A stretch of DNA of 64,000 nucleotides from Psychromonas sp. SP041 (GCF_000470315.2 NZ_CBRF02000016.1:1-64000); one strand, 5' to 3'. Counted from the first letter of the stretch, positions 1 to 14,017 are shown. The notes: a model not told the origin generated them from the letters alone. A program made the numbers and translations.

Positions 1-42
1 CCGCCAGCGTTCAATCTGAGCCATGATCAAACTCTTCAATTT
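1..42 (-). rRNA. 16S rRNA, 5' end only (cut by window edge)
   Basis: The reverse complement reads AAATTGAAGAGTTTGATC and continues into the universal 27F region of bacterial 16S rRNA. The gene starts at about 42 and runs leftward out of the window, so only its first ~42 nt are present. The rest of the operon is unseen. Transcription runs away from oriC, in the direction of the leftward replication fork. Confidence 0.97.
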
Positions 43-260
43 AAAGTTTAATTTGCACTTAACTAAAAGTGCGACTCAATACTACTGACTAAAACTTACT
101 GCTAATGACTTATATAAATATAAGCAATTAACAACTTATTATTCTGAAATAATGAATTATTTCGTGTGTCACTATTATTGATGTTGCCTTTACAAGAAAG
201 GACTTTGATTTTTTTGAAATCACATCAACAACAAGTGCTCACACAGATTGTTTGATTAAA

Positions 261-273
261 TTGTTAAAGAGCG
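261..273 (-). promoter_or_regulatory. rRNA leader boxA antitermination site
   Basis: On the minus strand the sequence is CGCTCTTTAACAA, which matches the E. coli rrn boxA (TGCTCTTTAACAA) except for the first base. It lies in the leader between promoter P2 and the 16S 5' end, where NusB/NusE load for rRNA antitermination. The remaining leader (43-260) is AT-rich and holds no gene that I can see. Confidence 0.85.
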
Positions 274-294
274 TGCCTTTCGGCTAGGCGGCGT

Positions 295-322
295 ATATTA
301 CGCGCCTTTCGAACAATGTCAA
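295..322 (-). promoter_or_regulatory. rRNA operon promoter P2
   Basis: Minus strand: TTGACA (317-322), a 16-bp spacer, then TAATAT (295-300). It lies just upstream of boxA, as rrn P2 does in enterics and vibrios. Confidence 0.75.
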
Positions 323-430
323 CGTCTTATTTTAACTTAATTTCAAACCGAAGTTCGAATCGTTAACGCGTTTATTTTATTCTCAAACTCGCTAGGTAAC
401 TTGCGCTACATCCCGTGTCTGTGGGGTCGC

Positions 431-458
431 ATTATAGGGATTGAGATCACATTGGCAA
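431..458 (-). promoter_or_regulatory. rRNA operon promoter P1 with GC-rich discriminator
   Basis: Minus strand: TTGCCA (453-458), a 16-bp spacer, then TATAAT (431-436), followed directly by GCGACCCC. That GC-rich discriminator is typical of stringently controlled rrn P1 promoters. DNA upstream of the -35 (459-500) is AT-rich, as expected of an UP element. Growth-rate and ppGpp control are inferred from this architecture. Confidence 0.8.
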
Positions 459-620
459 GTGTTAATTACTGTTTTATTCGATTTTTTGTTTGAATGATTA
501 TTTAGCGAACAACCTGCTTTATTTTTATACTAATTCATCTCTATATTTACTATTTATCTCGTTATAATGTATCCCTGTTTTATAAATTCATTATTTCTAT
601 ATATAGAGAGAGTAAATATT

Positions 621-1082
621 GTGATTAATATAGATATATTAGTTGGTAGTACATTAGGCGGAACGGAATATGTAGCTGAAGCAACACAGCCACTTTTAGA
701 AGCTGCAGGTTTTGCTTCTCAAGTTCACTTTTCTCCAGACCTGACGATGTTAGATATAGAAGGCCAACATATATGGTTAATTTGTTTAGCAACACACGGT
801 GCAGGAGATTATCCAGATAACTTTAAAATGTTTGTTGAACAGATTAATGATCTATCTGATGAATTAACGAATGTGCATTTTGGTTTAATTGGCGTTGGCG
901 ATTCAAATTACGATACTTATTGTTATGCAGCAAAATATTTTGATCTTCTGTTAAGAGATAAAGGTGCTAAGCGTTTAGGCAATATTTTCAATATTGATGT
1001 AGTGGATTCTCCAATTCCTGAAGATCGTGTTGATGATTGGATCCCATTATGGATAAAAGATCTTAATTTATTAACGAATTAA
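621..1082 (+). CDS. mioC: MioC, flavodoxin-like protein beside oriC
   Basis: Short flavodoxin-fold protein. The FMN phosphate loop GSTLGGTEYVAE is at the N-terminus and THGAGDYPDN in the middle, both as in E. coli MioC. The known biochemical role is FMN binding and support of biotin synthase activity in vitro. I take the GTG at 621 as start: it gives 153 residues (E. coli 147) and is preceded by AGAGAGAG. An in-frame ATG at 567 is unlikely because it lies inside a good -10 element (TATAAT, 563-568), so the transcript would begin after it. The gene reads toward oriC, and such transcription is known to influence initiation in E. coli. Confidence 0.9.
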   Translation: MINIDILVGSTLGGTEYVAEATQPLLEAAGFASQVHFSPDLTMLDIEGQHIWLICLATHGAGDYPDNFKMFVEQINDLSDELTNVHFGLIGVGDSNYDTYCYAAKYFDLLLRDKGAKRLGNIFNIDVVDSPIPEDRVDDWIPLWIKDLNLLTN

Positions 1083-1352
1083 TGATTAAGTTACCCACAA
1101 GGTTCTGTGCATAATTCATTTATAACTATTGAATTAGTTTGGCGTAATTACTTTATAAAAATGTGCATAAGAAGCCCTGTTGATAAAGGCTGTTTCTATA
1201 CGCAGGTTGATCGCATTAAGATCCCTTATTATGCACACGATCGGATCTCTTTTAAGATCCTGATCTTTAATCGATTAAACGTGTTCTACACAGAAATGCG
1301 TTTGCTTAATAAGTATAGTAATAAAAGATCTTTAAAGATCTATATATAATAC
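1083..1352. other. oriC: Chromosomal replication origin oriC
   Basis: Non-coding DNA between mioC and mnmG, the classical oriC position in gammaproteobacteria. Eight GATC (Dam/SeqA) sites fall between 1209 and 1340. DnaA-box-like 9-mers: TTACCCACA (1091-1099, +), TTATGCACA (1106-1114 and 1162-1170 on minus; 1229-1237 on plus), TTATCAACA (1179-1187, minus) and TTCTACACA (1284-1292, +). The AT-rich unwinding segment with two AAGATCT-type repeats (about 1320-1350) lies on the mnmG side, as in E. coli. The strongest consensus TTATCCACA is absent. The 80-codon open frame at 1107-1349 overlaps these signals and is not a gene. Confidence 0.9.
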
Positions 1353-1452
1353 TAATACTATTGTTTTCTTTTAAAACAACCTTGTTGCTTTCCTTTATTT
1401 TTTAAAAGAGTAAAATCACGCTTTAATTTTATACTGCTGTATTTGGAATATT

Positions 1453-3342
1453 ATGATTTACCATGAACAATTTGACGTTATCGTTATTGGCGGTGGCCAT
1501 GCGGGAACAGAAGCTGCTGCTGCGCCAGCTCGAATGGGATTAAAAACCCTGTTATTGACTCACAATATTGAGACTTTGGGTCAGATGTCATGTAACCCTG
1601 CTATTGGTGGGATTGGTAAAGGACATCTTGTTAAAGAGATTGATGCTTTAGGTGGCTTAATGGCATCAGCGATTGATAAAGGTGGTATTCAATTTAGAAC
1701 CCTTAATTCAAGTAAAGGACCAGCTGTTCGTGCTACTCGTGCACAAGCAGATCGTCTTCTGTACAAAGCAGCTATTCGTGAAAAACTAGAAAACCAAGAA
1801 AATTTAAAAATATTCCAACAGGAAGTTGAAGATCTTATTATTGAAAACGATCGCGTTGTTGGTGTAATTACTAAAATGGGCGTTCGCTTTTCTGCAAAAA
1901 CAGTGGTTTTGACAGTAGGTACTTTCTTAAATGGTTTAATTCATATTGGTTTAAAAAATTACAGTGGCGGTAGAGCAGGTGATCCAGCTTCGATTACGTT
2001 ATCTGATCGATTAAAAGAAATGCCATTACGTATGGGACGTTTAAAGACAGGTACACCAGCACGTATTGATGCGCGTAGTATCGACTTTTCTGGTTTAGAA
2101 GTTCAACATGGCGATGATCCAACACCTGTATTTTCATTTTTAGGTAGCCGTAGTGAACACCCTCGTCAAATTCCATGTTATATCACTCATACCAATGAGA
2201 AAACACACGATATCATTCGAGCTAATTTAGATAGAAGTCCAATGTATTCTGGTGTGATTGAAGGTGTAGGTCCTCGTTACTGCCCTTCTATTGAAGATAA
2301 GATCATGCGTTTTGCTGATAAAAATTCACATCAAATATTTGTTGAACCAGAAGGTTTAACGACCCACGAAGTTTACCCTAATGGTATTTCTACAAGTTTA
2401 CCTTTTGATGTTCAACTTGAATTTATTCAATCGATGAAAGGATTTGAGAATGCGTTTGTAACTCGACCTGGTTATGCAATTGAATATGATTATTTTGATC
2501 CACGTGATCTTAAAGCGACTTTAGAAAGCAAATATATCGATGGTTTATTTTTTGCAGGGCAAATCAATGGTACCACTGGTTATGAAGAAGCGGGAGCACA
2601 AGGCTTGTTAGCAGGTATGAATGCTGGTTTACAAGTACAAGATAAAGAAGGTTGGGCTCCTCGCCGTGATCAAGCTTACATGGGGGTTTTAGTTGATGAT
2701 CTATCAACGTTAGGTACTAAAGAACCTTACCGTATGTTTACTAGTCGTGCTGAATATCGATTACTGTTACGTGAAGACAATGCTGATACACGTTTAACAG
2801 AGAAAGGACGTGAACTTGGTTTAGTCGATGATGTTCGTTGGAAAGCCTTTAGCGAAAAACAAGAACTTGTAGAAACTGAATTAAAACGTCTAAAAGTCCA
2901 ATGGGTTAACCCAAATTCTATTAATGCCGATAAAATTAATGAATTATTGAAAAAACCTATGCAACGTGAAAGCACATTGGAAGCAATGATACGTAGACCT
3001 GAAGTGAACTATCAAAGCTTGATGAAAATTGAAGGTTTAGGACCAGCAATTGCCGATCCTATTGCTGCTGAACAAGTTGAAATAAATATAAAATATCAAG
3101 GTTATATCGATCGCCAGTTAGATGAAATTGAAAAATTGAAACGTCATGAAGACACTGCGTTACCTGTCGATCTTGATTATTCGGAGATTAAAGGTCTTTC
3201 AAATGAAGTGACGGCTAAATTAAACGATATTAAACCACACAGCATTGGACAAGCATCAAGAGTCTCGGGGATCACCCCTGCAGCTATCTCTATTTTATTA
3301 ATCTATTTAAAGAAAAGCGGCGTTCGTCGTAAGGCTGGATAA
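1453..3342 (+). CDS. mnmG: tRNA uridine-34 5-carboxymethylaminomethyl synthesis enzyme MnmG (GidA)
   Basis: FAD-dependent half of the MnmEG complex, which builds the cmnm5 group on the wobble uridine of several tRNAs. Its partner MnmE is encoded at 30359-31726. The dinucleotide-binding motif GGGHAG is at residues 13-18. Family blocks [11 protein letters not shown] (near residue 273, with the conserved Cys) and GYEEAGAQG (near 380) are intact. Length is 629 residues, identical to E. coli. It directly follows oriC and overlaps the next gene by one base (TAATG), so it is cotranscribed with rsmG. Confidence 0.98.
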   Translation: MIYHEQFDVIVIGGGHAGTEAAAAPARMGLKTLLLTHNIETLGQMSCNPAIGGIGKGHLVKEIDALGGLMASAIDKGGIQFRTLNSSKGPAVRATRAQADRLLYKAAIREKLENQENLKIFQQEVEDLIIENDRVVGVITKMGVRFSAKTVVLTVGTFLNGLIHIGLKNYSGGRAGDPASITLSDRLKEMPLRMGRLKTGTPARIDARSIDFSGLEVQHGDDPTPVFSFLGSRSEHPRQIPCYITHTNEKTHDIIRANLDRSPMYSGVIEGVGPRYCPSIEDKIMRFADKNSHQIFVEPEGLTTHEVYPNGISTSLPFDVQLEFIQSMKGFENAFVTRPGYAIEYDYFDPRDLKATLESKYIDGLFFAGQINGTTGYEEAGAQGLLAGMNAGLQVQDKEGWAPRRDQAYMGVLVDDLSTLGTKEPYRMFTSRAEYRLLLREDNADTRLTEKGRELGLVDDVRWKAFSEKQELVETELKRLKVQWVNPNSINADKINELLKKPMQRESTLEAMIRRPEVNYQSLMKIEGLGPAIADPIAAEQVEINIKYQGYIDRQLDEIEKLKRHEDTALPVDLDYSEIKGLSNEVTAKLNDIKPHSIGQASRVSGITPAAISILLIYLKKSGVRRKAG

Positions 3343-3968
3343 TGAATTTACGTTCTCAATTAGATAGCCTTTTAGCACAAACTGACTTAATTGTAACTGA
3401 TCAACAGGCCTCTCAACTAGTAGCGTTAGTAGAGCTATTAGCTAAGTGGAACAAAGCCTATAACCTTACTTCTGTCCGTGATCCATCACAAATGCTTGTC
3501 AAACATATTTTGGACAGTATAGTCGTATCTCCTTATTTACAGGGCAATAGCTTTATTGACGTTGGTACTGGACCAGGATTACCTGGCTTACCTTTGGCTA
3601 TTTTAAATCCTGATAAGCAATTTGTTTTATTAGATAGTTTAGGGAAGCGAATGCGTTTTATTCGTCAAGCTATTCTTAGCTTAGGGCTTAAAAACGTTGA
3701 AATAGTACAAAGTCGCGTTGAAGAATATCAACCAGAAGTTGGTTTTGATTGTGTGTTAAGTCGTGCCTTTGCTTCATTGGAAGATATGCTATCTTGGTGC
3801 AGTCACTTACCTAATGAAAGTGGACATTTTTTAGCCCTTAAAGGGCAATATCCTGAATCTGAAGTAGTTAATTTAGATTCTAAATTTGAATTTATAGAGT
3901 CAGTTACATTACAAGTCCCACAATTAGATGGTGAACGCTGTTTAGTCAAAGTTAAGCGTGTATCGTAA
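3342..3968 (+). CDS. rsmG: 16S rRNA m7G527 methyltransferase RsmG (GidB)
   Basis: SAM-dependent methyltransferase that makes N7-methylguanosine at 16S position 527. The SAM-binding loop [15 protein letters not shown] starts at residue 73, and [13 protein letters not shown] near residue 35 is a family signature. Length is 208 residues (E. coli 207). The start overlaps the mnmG stop (TAATG), indicating translational coupling. Confidence 0.97.
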   Translation: MNLRSQLDSLLAQTDLIVTDQQASQLVALVELLAKWNKAYNLTSVRDPSQMLVKHILDSIVVSPYLQGNSFIDVGTGPGLPGLPLAILNPDKQFVLLDSLGKRMRFIRQAILSLGLKNVEIVQSRVEEYQPEVGFDCVLSRAFASLEDMLSWCSHLPNESGHFLALKGQYPESEVVNLDSKFEFIESVTLQVPQLDGERCLVKVKRVS

Positions 3969-3998
3969 TAACTCTCATATATTATTAAGTAGGTTTTT

Positions 3999-4793
3999 GT
4001 GGGTAAAATAATAGCAATTGCAAATCAAAAAGGTGGTGTAGGCAAAACCACTACTTGTGTTAATTTAGCGGCTTCAATGGCTGCAACAAAACGCAAAGTA
4101 CTTATTATCGATCTCGATCCTCAAGGTAATGCCACCATGGGTAGTGGTATCGATAAATATGAAGTTGCACATACAGCCTATGATCTATTAATCGATGAGT
4201 TACCGCTTTCTGACGTTGTTGAAACTGAAACAACAGGTGGTTTTCATTTAGTGGCCGCTAATAGCGATGTTACTGCAGCTGAAGTTAAGTTAATGACCTT
4301 TTTCGCACGTGAAACCCGTTTAAGAACGGCTTTAGAAGGTGCTAGAGAGGTTTACGATTATATCTTTATTGATTGTCCTCCTTCATTGAATATGCTGACT
4401 GTTAATGCCATGACAGCAGCAGATTCAGTATTAGTACCAATGCAGTGTGAGTATTATGCTTTAGAAGGATTAACAGCCTTAATCGATACCATAAGCAAAT
4501 TAACTGCTGTTGTTAATGCAGATCTTAAGATCGAGGGTATTTTACGTACGATGTACGATCCTAGAAATAGATTATCTACCGATGTATCAGATCAGCTTAA
4601 AAAACATTTTGGCGATAAAGTTTACCGTACGATCATCCCTCGTAACATTCGTTTAGCTGAAGCACCTAGTTTCAGTAAACCGGTGATGTATTATGATAAA
4701 AACTCAACGGGTGCAAGAGCTTATTTGTCATTAGCCGGTGAAATATTAAGACGAGAAGAACAATCTATCAGTACTGATCAGGAAGTGATTTAA
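3999..4793 (+). CDS. parA: Chromosome partitioning ATPase ParA
   Basis: Deviant Walker-type ATPase that, with ParB-parS complexes, moves the origin region to its cell address. KGGVGKTT is at residues 11-18, and [11 protein letters not shown] and FIDCPPSLN supply the Walker A' and B segments. It lacks an N-terminal DNA-binding extension, so it is of the chromosomal (type Ib/Soj) kind. Start is GTG at 3999. One base separates it from parB, so the two form an operon, probably continuing from mnmG-rsmG. Confidence 0.96.
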   Translation: MGKIIAIANQKGGVGKTTTCVNLAASMAATKRKVLIIDLDPQGNATMGSGIDKYEVAHTAYDLLIDELPLSDVVETETTGGFHLVAANSDVTAAEVKLMTFFARETRLRTALEGAREVYDYIFIDCPPSLNMLTVNAMTAADSVLVPMQCEYYALEGLTALIDTISKLTAVVNADLKIEGILRTMYDPRNRLSTDVSDQLKKHFGDKVYRTIIPRNIRLAEAPSFSKPVMYYDKNSTGARAYLSLAGEILRREEQSISTDQEVI

Positions 4794-4794
4794 T

Positions 4795-5703
4795 ATGCTA
4801 GGTAAAAAAAGAGGGTTAGGGAAAGGATTAGACTCATTGTTAAGTAGCAGTACTGTTACACGCAACAAACAAGTCTCCCATGATATTAATGCTGAAAAGA
4901 CGCAACAACTTGTTAGTAATGAACAAGGTGCCCTTCAAGACTTAGATATCAACCTGTTGCAGGTTGGTAAGTACCAACCTCGTCGTGATATGTCAGCTGA
5001 TGCATTACAAGAGTTAGCTAACTCAATTCATGCTCAAGGCATTATTCAACCGATTGTAGTTCGAGAGACCGGTCATCAAAAATATGAGATTATTGCAGGT
5101 GAACGTCGTTGGCGTGCAGCTAAAATAGTTGGATTAGCTTCTATTCCGTGTTTGATTAAAAATGTGGAAGATGATGCTGCGATTGCGATTGCTTTAATTG
5201 AAAATATTCAGCGTGAAAACCTGAATGCAATGGAAGAAGCGATCGCGTTAAAGCGTATTGTTGATGAATTTGAGTTAACACATCAAGAAGTGGCGACCGC
5301 AGTCGGTAAATCGCGTACAGCTGTTAGTAATTTATTACGTTTAAATAACCTCAATGAAGATGTTCAAATATTATTAGAACATGGTGACTTAGAAATGGGT
5401 CATGCTAGAGCTTTATTAGTATGCGAAGGGCAATTACAGTCTGACCTTGCAAAGACGGTTGTTAGTAAAGTATTGAGCGTGCGTGAAACTGAAAAATTAG
5501 TTAAACAGGCTCAAACCCCAGATAAAGTTAAAAAAACCGCTTTAGTTTGTGACAAAACTGAGTTGTTTGTTACAACTTTAGAAAATAAATTTGGTCTCAA
5601 AGTAACAGCTAAAAATAGTAAAAACGGTAATGGAAAACTAGTTATAGATTACACTTCCATCACTGACTTAGATGCATTGATCACATTAATTGAAAATAAT
5701 TAA
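4795..5703 (+). CDS. parB: Chromosome partitioning protein ParB
   Basis: parS-binding CTPase clamp. The N-terminal ParB domain holds the CTP-binding arginine motif GERRWRAA (residues 102-109) and ENIQREN (about 135-141). A helix-turn-helix follows (THQEVATAVGKSRTAVSNLL, about 162-181), then a C-terminal dimerisation domain. Length (302) is usual. Its likely targets are the four parS sites at 18055, 18165, 19521 and 23658. Downstream, 5704-5818 is AT-rich with no clear terminator. Confidence 0.96.
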   Translation: MLGKKRGLGKGLDSLLSSSTVTRNKQVSHDINAEKTQQLVSNEQGALQDLDINLLQVGKYQPRRDMSADALQELANSIHAQGIIQPIVVRETGHQKYEIIAGERRWRAAKIVGLASIPCLIKNVEDDAAIAIALIENIQRENLNAMEEAIALKRIVDEFELTHQEVATAVGKSRTAVSNLLRLNNLNEDVQILLEHGDLEMGHARALLVCEGQLQSDLAKTVVSKVLSVRETEKLVKQAQTPDKVKKTALVCDKTELFVTTLENKFGLKVTAKNSKNGNGKLVIDYTSITDLDALITLIENN

Positions 5704-5818
5704 AAATAAATACATCTTTTCAGCAATTTATTATTTTAGGTCATTAAATATTTAATTCATTTAATATTAAATATACCTCAATTTTACTCTATTCTTGCAT
5801 CACAAGAGCTCACTCATA

Positions 5819-5846
5819 TTGCATTGACATTTTTTGTCGGTATAAT
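5819..5846 (+). promoter_or_regulatory. Candidate promoter of the atp operon
   Basis: TTGCAT (5819-5824), a 16-bp spacer, then a perfect TATAAT (5841-5846), about 85 bp before atpI. A better-looking TTGACA at 5824-5829 is only 11 bp from this -10 and so is wrongly spaced. Confidence 0.5.
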
Positions 5847-5930
5847 TTGCGCGGGTTTTAGTTTGTGACAATAAAATGATTAATTTAGTTATTTTTAATG
5901 TTTCAAGCTAGCTAGTAAAAGGAAATCGGA

Positions 5931-7125
<1,195 letters not shown>

Positions 7126-7174
7126 TTATTTAGGTATGACGTTAACTTTTACTTTTATTAGTAATTACTTTTAA

Positions 7175-7468
<294 letters not shown>

Positions 7469-7506
7469 TAACGGATCCTAATTTACTTAATTACTAAGGA
7501 GCTGTT

Positions 7507-7977
7507 ATGAATATTAATGCAACCCTAATTGGCCAAGCTATCGCATTTGCGATATTTGTTTGGTTCTGCATGAAGTATGTGTGGCCACCACTTTTAGACG
7601 CAATTGAAGCGCGTCAAAAGAAAATTGCTGATGGTTTAACGCAAGCTGAACGTGCAGGAAAAGATCTTGAACTTGCGCAAGCAAAAGCAGCTGAAAAGCT
7701 GAAAGAAGCTAAAGCACAAGCTGCAGAAATTATTGATCAAGCTAATAAGCGTCGTACACAAATTGTTGAAGAAGCTAAAAATGAAGCAGAAACAGAGCGC
7801 AGTAAAATTGTTGCTCAAGGTGAAGCTGAAGTTGAAGCTGAACGTAACCGTGCTCGTGAAGAGTTACGTCAACAAGTTGCTGTTCTAGCTATTGCGGGTG
7901 CTGAGAAAATCATTAAGCGTACTATTGATAAAGAAGCGAATAGCGACATTATTGATAAATTAGTTGCTGAACTATAA
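7507..7977 (+). CDS. atpF: F1Fo ATP synthase subunit b
   Basis: Peripheral stalk subunit: one N-terminal membrane helix (about residues 5-26), then a long charged alanine/glutamate/lysine-rich coiled coil that dimerises. Length is 156 residues, exactly that of E. coli. AAGGAG lies just before the ATG. Eleven bases separate its stop from the atpH start. Confidence 0.97.
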   Translation: MNINATLIGQAIAFAIFVWFCMKYVWPPLLDAIEARQKKIADGLTQAERAGKDLELAQAKAAEKLKEAKAQAAEIIDQANKRRTQIVEEAKNEAETERSKIVAQGEAEVEAERNRAREELRQQVAVLAIAGAEKIIKRTIDKEANSDIIDKLVAEL

Positions 7978-7988
7978 GGAGCGAAGTT

Positions 7989-8522
7989 ATGTCTGAATTG
8001 ACTACTGTAGCTCGTCCTTATGCAAGAGCCGCTTTTGAATTTGCAGTTAGTAATAACAATATCGAAGCTTGGTCTACGATGATGTTTTTTGCCACTGAAG
8101 TTGCACAGGATGCAACCATGGCAAAAATACTAACACGCGATAAAGCACCAAAAGAGTTAGCTGATCTATTTATTAATGTTTGTGGCGACCAACTCGATGA
8201 GAATGGTCAAAACTTTATTAAAGTATTAGCTGAAAATGGACGTTTGAGTGTTTTGCCTCGCATTACACAACTTTTTTCTGATTTAGAAACTGAGTATAAA
8301 AAAGAGATCGACGCTGATGTTGTCTCTGCTTACGCTCTGTCTAAAGTTCAATTGAATGAGTTGAGTATTTCGCTAGAAAAACGTCTCGCACGAAAAGTAA
8401 ACCTAAATTGTAGTATTGATAAAAGCTTAATTGCCGGGATGGTAATTACTGCTGGAGATTTAGTGATTGATAGCACAGCTAGCGGTCAATTATCTCGTTT
8501 ATCACATACCTTACAATCATAA
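7989..8522 (+). CDS. atpH: F1Fo ATP synthase subunit delta
   Basis: Caps the F1 head and joins it to the b stalk. ARPYARAAFEFA at the N-terminus and the C-terminal block SLIAGMVITAGDLVIDSTASGQL are family hallmarks. Length is 177 residues, the same as in E. coli. It lies between atpF and atpA with short gaps. Confidence 0.97.
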   Translation: MSELTTVARPYARAAFEFAVSNNNIEAWSTMMFFATEVAQDATMAKILTRDKAPKELADLFINVCGDQLDENGQNFIKVLAENGRLSVLPRITQLFSDLETEYKKEIDADVVSAYALSKVQLNELSISLEKRLARKVNLNCSIDKSLIAGMVITAGDLVIDSTASGQLSRLSHTLQS

Positions 8523-8534
8523 TGGGAAGTTAGC

Positions 8535-10076
8535 ATGCAACTGAATTCCACTGAAATTAGCGATCTTATCAAGCAACGAATTGGAAAATTTGAAGCGGTA
8601 AGCGAAGCGCGAAATGAAGGTACAATCGTTTCTGTAAGCGATGGTATTATTCGTATCAATGGCCTTGCTGAATGTATGCAAGGTGAAATGATCGAACTAC
8701 CAAATGGTAGCTTTGCTATGGCACTTAACCTTGAGCGTGACTCGGTAGGTGCAGTAGTAATGGGACCTTACCGTAACCTTAAAGAAGGTGAAAAGGTAAA
8801 ATCAACTGGTCGTATTCTTGAAGTACCAGTAGGTAAAGGTCTTCTAGGTCGTGTTGTAAACACAATGGGTGAGCCGATTGATGGAAAAGGACCTATCGAA
8901 AACGATGGTTACTCTCCAATTGAAGTTATTGCACCTGGTGTTATCGATCGTAAATCAGTTGATCAACCAGTACAAACTGGTTGGAAATCAATTGATTCAA
9001 TGATTCCAATCGGTCGTGGTCAACGTGAACTTATCATCGGTGACCGTCAAGTAGGTAAAACTGCTATTGCAATCGATGCAATCATTAACCAAAAATCAAC
9101 AGGTTTATACTCAATCTATGTAGCAATTGGCCAAAAAGCGTCAACAATTGCCAACGTAGTACGTAAACTTGAAGAGCATGGCGCATTAGAAAATACTATC
9201 GTTGTTGTTGCCTCTGCTTCTGAAGCGGCTGCACTGCAATACCTAGCTCCATATGCTGGTTGTTCAATGGGTGAATACTTCCGTGACCGCGGTGAAGATG
9301 CACTGATTGTATATGATGATCTTTCTAAGCAAGCTGTTGCTTACCGTCAAATTTCACTATTGCTTAAACGCCCACCTGGTCGTGAAGCATACCCTGGTGA
9401 TGTTTTCTACCTTCACTCACGTCTTCTAGAGCGTGCATCTCGTGTAAGCGAGCATTACGTTGAAACCTTTACTAAAGGTGCAGTGAAAGGTAAAACTGGT
9501 TCATTAACAGCATTACCAATCATTGAAACACAAGCGGGCGATGTATCTGCATTCGTACCTACTAACGTAATCTCTATTACAGATGGTCAGATATTCTTAA
9601 CAACTGAGCTATTTAATAGTGGTGTACGTCCAGCCGTTGATCCAGGTATATCTGTATCTCGTGTTGGTGGTGCTGCTCAGTGTAAAGTGATTAAAAAGCT
9701 TTCTGGTGGTATTCGTACTGCTTTAGCGCAATACCGTGAATTAGCAGCGTTTGCACAGTTTGCATCTGACTTAGATGAAGCGACTCGTAAACAGCTTGAT
9801 CATGGTAAAAAAGTAACTGAATTAATGAAGCAGAAACAATATGCTCCAATGTCAGTTGTTGAACAAGCGTTATCACTATTTGCTGCAGAGAAAGGCTTCT
9901 TAAATGATGTCGATGTTGAAAAAGTATTAGACTTTGAAGCATCTTTAATCTCTTACGCTAAAAATGAGCATGCTGAGTTCTATGCTCAAATTAATGCATC
10001 TGGTGATTACAACAAAGAAATTGAAGGGCAATTTAAAGCACTTTTAGAATCTTTCGTTGCGACGCAAACCTGGTAA
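8535..10076 (+). CDS. atpA: F1Fo ATP synthase subunit alpha
   Basis: Non-catalytic nucleotide-binding subunit of the F1 hexamer. The P-loop GDRQVGKT is at residues 169-176, and the arginine-finger region lies in [11 protein letters not shown]. Length is 513 residues, identical to E. coli. Codon use is strongly biased, as expected for a highly expressed gene. Confidence 0.98.
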   Translation: MQLNSTEISDLIKQRIGKFEAVSEARNEGTIVSVSDGIIRINGLAECMQGEMIELPNGSFAMALNLERDSVGAVVMGPYRNLKEGEKVKSTGRILEVPVGKGLLGRVVNTMGEPIDGKGPIENDGYSPIEVIAPGVIDRKSVDQPVQTGWKSIDSMIPIGRGQRELIIGDRQVGKTAIAIDAIINQKSTGLYSIYVAIGQKASTIANVVRKLEEHGALENTIVVVASASEAAALQYLAPYAGCSMGEYFRDRGEDALIVYDDLSKQAVAYRQISLLLKRPPGREAYPGDVFYLHSRLLERASRVSEHYVETFTKGAVKGKTGSLTALPIIETQAGDVSAFVPTNVISITDGQIFLTTELFNSGVRPAVDPGISVSRVGGAAQCKVIKKLSGGIRTALAQYRELAAFAQFASDLDEATRKQLDHGKKVTELMKQKQYAPMSVVEQALSLFAAEKGFLNDVDVEKVLDFEASLISYAKNEHAEFYAQINASGDYNKEIEGQFKALLESFVATQTW

Positions 10077-10123
10077 TTAATTAACGGCGCGAGTCGTTAA
10101 TTAGCATTAATTAGGAGTTAGAA

Positions 10124-12416
<2,293 letters not shown>

Positions 12417-12431
12417 CAGCTGGAGGTTACT

Positions 12432-12851
12432 ATGGCTAAATCAATGACCACACATTTAGATGTTGTAAGTGCTGAAAAATCTCTGTTCTCAGGGCTTGTT
12501 TCGCATTTATCAGTATCTGGTCAAGAAGGTGAACTAGGCATTATGCATGGTCACACGCCATTACTTACACCGATTAAACCAGGAATGGTTCAGTTAGTTA
12601 AACAAGATGGTGGCGAAGAAGTCATTTATATCTCAGGCGGTTTTCTTGAAGTGCAGCCTGGTGGTGTTACCGTATTAGCCGATACTGCAATTCGTGGTCA
12701 AGATCTTGACCAAGCGAAAGCAGAAGAAGCAAAACGTGCTGCTGAAGCTCAAATGTCAAATCCTTCTAAGGATATTGATTTTGCACTTGTTACTGCACAG
12801 CTTGCGCAAGCTGTTGCACAGTTACGCGCGATTAAGTTAATACGTAAGTAG
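12432..12851 (+). CDS. atpC: F1Fo ATP synthase subunit epsilon
   Basis: Regulatory subunit of the rotor that can inhibit ATP hydrolysis. The beta-sandwich block [12 protein letters not shown] is clear and a helical C-terminal domain follows. Length is 139 residues, as in E. coli. CTGGAGG precedes the ATG. It is the last gene of the operon and is followed by a strong terminator. Confidence 0.97.
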   Translation: MAKSMTTHLDVVSAEKSLFSGLVSHLSVSGQEGELGIMHGHTPLLTPIKPGMVQLVKQDGGEEVIYISGGFLEVQPGGVTVLADTAIRGQDLDQAKAEEAKRAAEAQMSNPSKDIDFALVTAQLAQAVAQLRAIKLIRK

Positions 12852-12870
12852 ATATTTAAACTCTCGTTAA

Positions 12871-12897
12871 AAAGGCGACCTTAGGGTCGCCTTTTTT
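12871..12897 (+). terminator. Rho-independent terminator of the atp operon
   Basis: AAAGGCGACC, a TTAG loop, GGTCGCCTTT, then a T-run: a perfect 10-bp stem 20 nt after the atpC stop. Confidence 0.93.
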
Positions 12898-13431
12898 ATT
12901 ATGTTTAATAAATTAAATCTATTTTACTTGTTAAAAAAATCCACTCCCTCGTTGTAAATTTCGTAAAGGGAACAGTCATTCACATCTTTAATTGAACTGT
13001 TTTTTCAGGGCAAAATTTAGATTACACATTTAATGTCATCGGTATAAATTATCTTTTACTTAATAACCTGTTTAGCCAATAAAAATAATAGAGAATAGTT
13101 TATTTTACTGTTAGATCCAATGTCAGAGACTCTAACACTATGTTTTACATGCTGAATAGCTGATTCACATTTATTATTATTAGATTAAATACCCAGTATA
13201 AATATAATATAAACACTAATTCGCTGTAATGCTTACGAGGCTTTTAATCTAAGAAATGAGTTAATATCATAACTTTAGTCCCATCAGCACTCATTCTGTA
13301 AACAGTATTTTATTATTAATAACAAGAGATTATGAGTAGAGGCCATTGAAGACTATGTACTGTATAAGCTGTATTTTTTATTAACAGACTTTTTGAGATT
13401 TGAGTTTAAAAAAGCAGGTAAAATAGATATA
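12898..13431. other. Gene-free AT-rich interval after atpC
   Basis: About 530 bp with stop codons in all frames. I found no start-plus-ribosome-site ORF, no repeat and no RNA structure worth naming. Confidence 0.6.
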
Positions 13432-13460
13432 AAAACGCACCCATTAAGAGAGTGCGCTTT
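13432..13460 (-). terminator. Terminator of the small lipoprotein gene
   Basis: On the minus strand: AAAGCGCAC, a loop, GTGCGTTTTTAT. The stem includes one G-U pair and is followed by a U-run. It lies 32 bp past the stop of the DUF4223-type gene. Confidence 0.85.
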
Positions 13461-13491
13461 AATATTTATTATCAGAGTTTGATATTAAATA

Positions 13492-13647
13492 TTATTCTCC
13501 ACATGCACCGATAGCAGCAGGGATAGAAAGAGCTGGAACTAGTAAGTAATCCATAGAACAGTCTTTAGCGCTGTTGTAAGTAGTACCAGTACAACCAGCA
13601 AGAAGAATTACGGCTACAGCAGCTACTGCTAACTTAATAGATTTCAT
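13492..13647 (-). CDS. Small lipoprotein, DUF4223 / YhfL-like (51 aa)
   Basis: A 51-codon gene. The N-terminus is a lipoprotein signal peptide (KSIKLAVAAVAVILLAGC) with lipobox LAGC and lipidated Cys at residue 19. The mature part is about 33 residues and keeps the DUF4223 pattern of E. coli YhfL: Cys-x-x-Asp-Tyr-Leu-Leu, Pro-Ala-(L/I)-Ser-Ile, Ile-Gly-x-Cys-Gly. AAGGATAT precedes the ATG and a terminator follows, so it is a complete single-gene transcript. The two Cys of the mature part could form a disulfide. The function of this family is unknown. Confidence 0.85.
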   Translation of the reverse strand: MKSIKLAVAAVAVILLAGCTGTTYNSAKDCSMDYLLVPALSIPAAIGACGE

Positions 13648-14017
13648 GTTATATCCTTATTTTATATTTAAATTCAAACAATCAAATTATTGTCAGTGGG
13701 AATATAACTTATCATATAGAAATTGGCTATTAAATATTTTATTTAAAAATATAATGTGAATTTTATTTTTTACTTTTTATTTTACATTTAAAGTGTTGAT
13801 AATAAATATAAATAATTGGTTTGTGATTACTTAGTAAACAAGGTGTGATGTTTTAATTTAATTAAAATCATAAATTAATATATATTTATAATATGATTTT
13901 ATAAGGAATTTAATTTGTTTTTAAATTAAATTTAATATAATAAAGTTAGTATTAGTTTATATATTTTACCTTCTCTCTAATGTATTTTACAACGTATTAA
14001 AAATACCATTTAGGCCT
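13648..14017. other. AT-rich interval, no gene seen
   Basis: About 370 bp, extremely AT-rich, between the small lipoprotein and the DUF2161 gene. It must hold the lipoprotein promoter (minus strand), but I cannot pick hexamers with confidence. I see no terminator for the DUF2161 gene. Confidence 0.5.

Noticed and set aside
1107-1349. 80-codon plus-strand open frame in oriC
   Set aside because: It overlaps the DnaA boxes, GATC cluster and unwinding region, has no ribosome site and resembles no protein I know.
5824-5846. TTGACA with TATAAT upstream of atpI
   Set aside because: The two hexamers are only 11 bp apart; a weaker -35 at 5819 has correct spacing.
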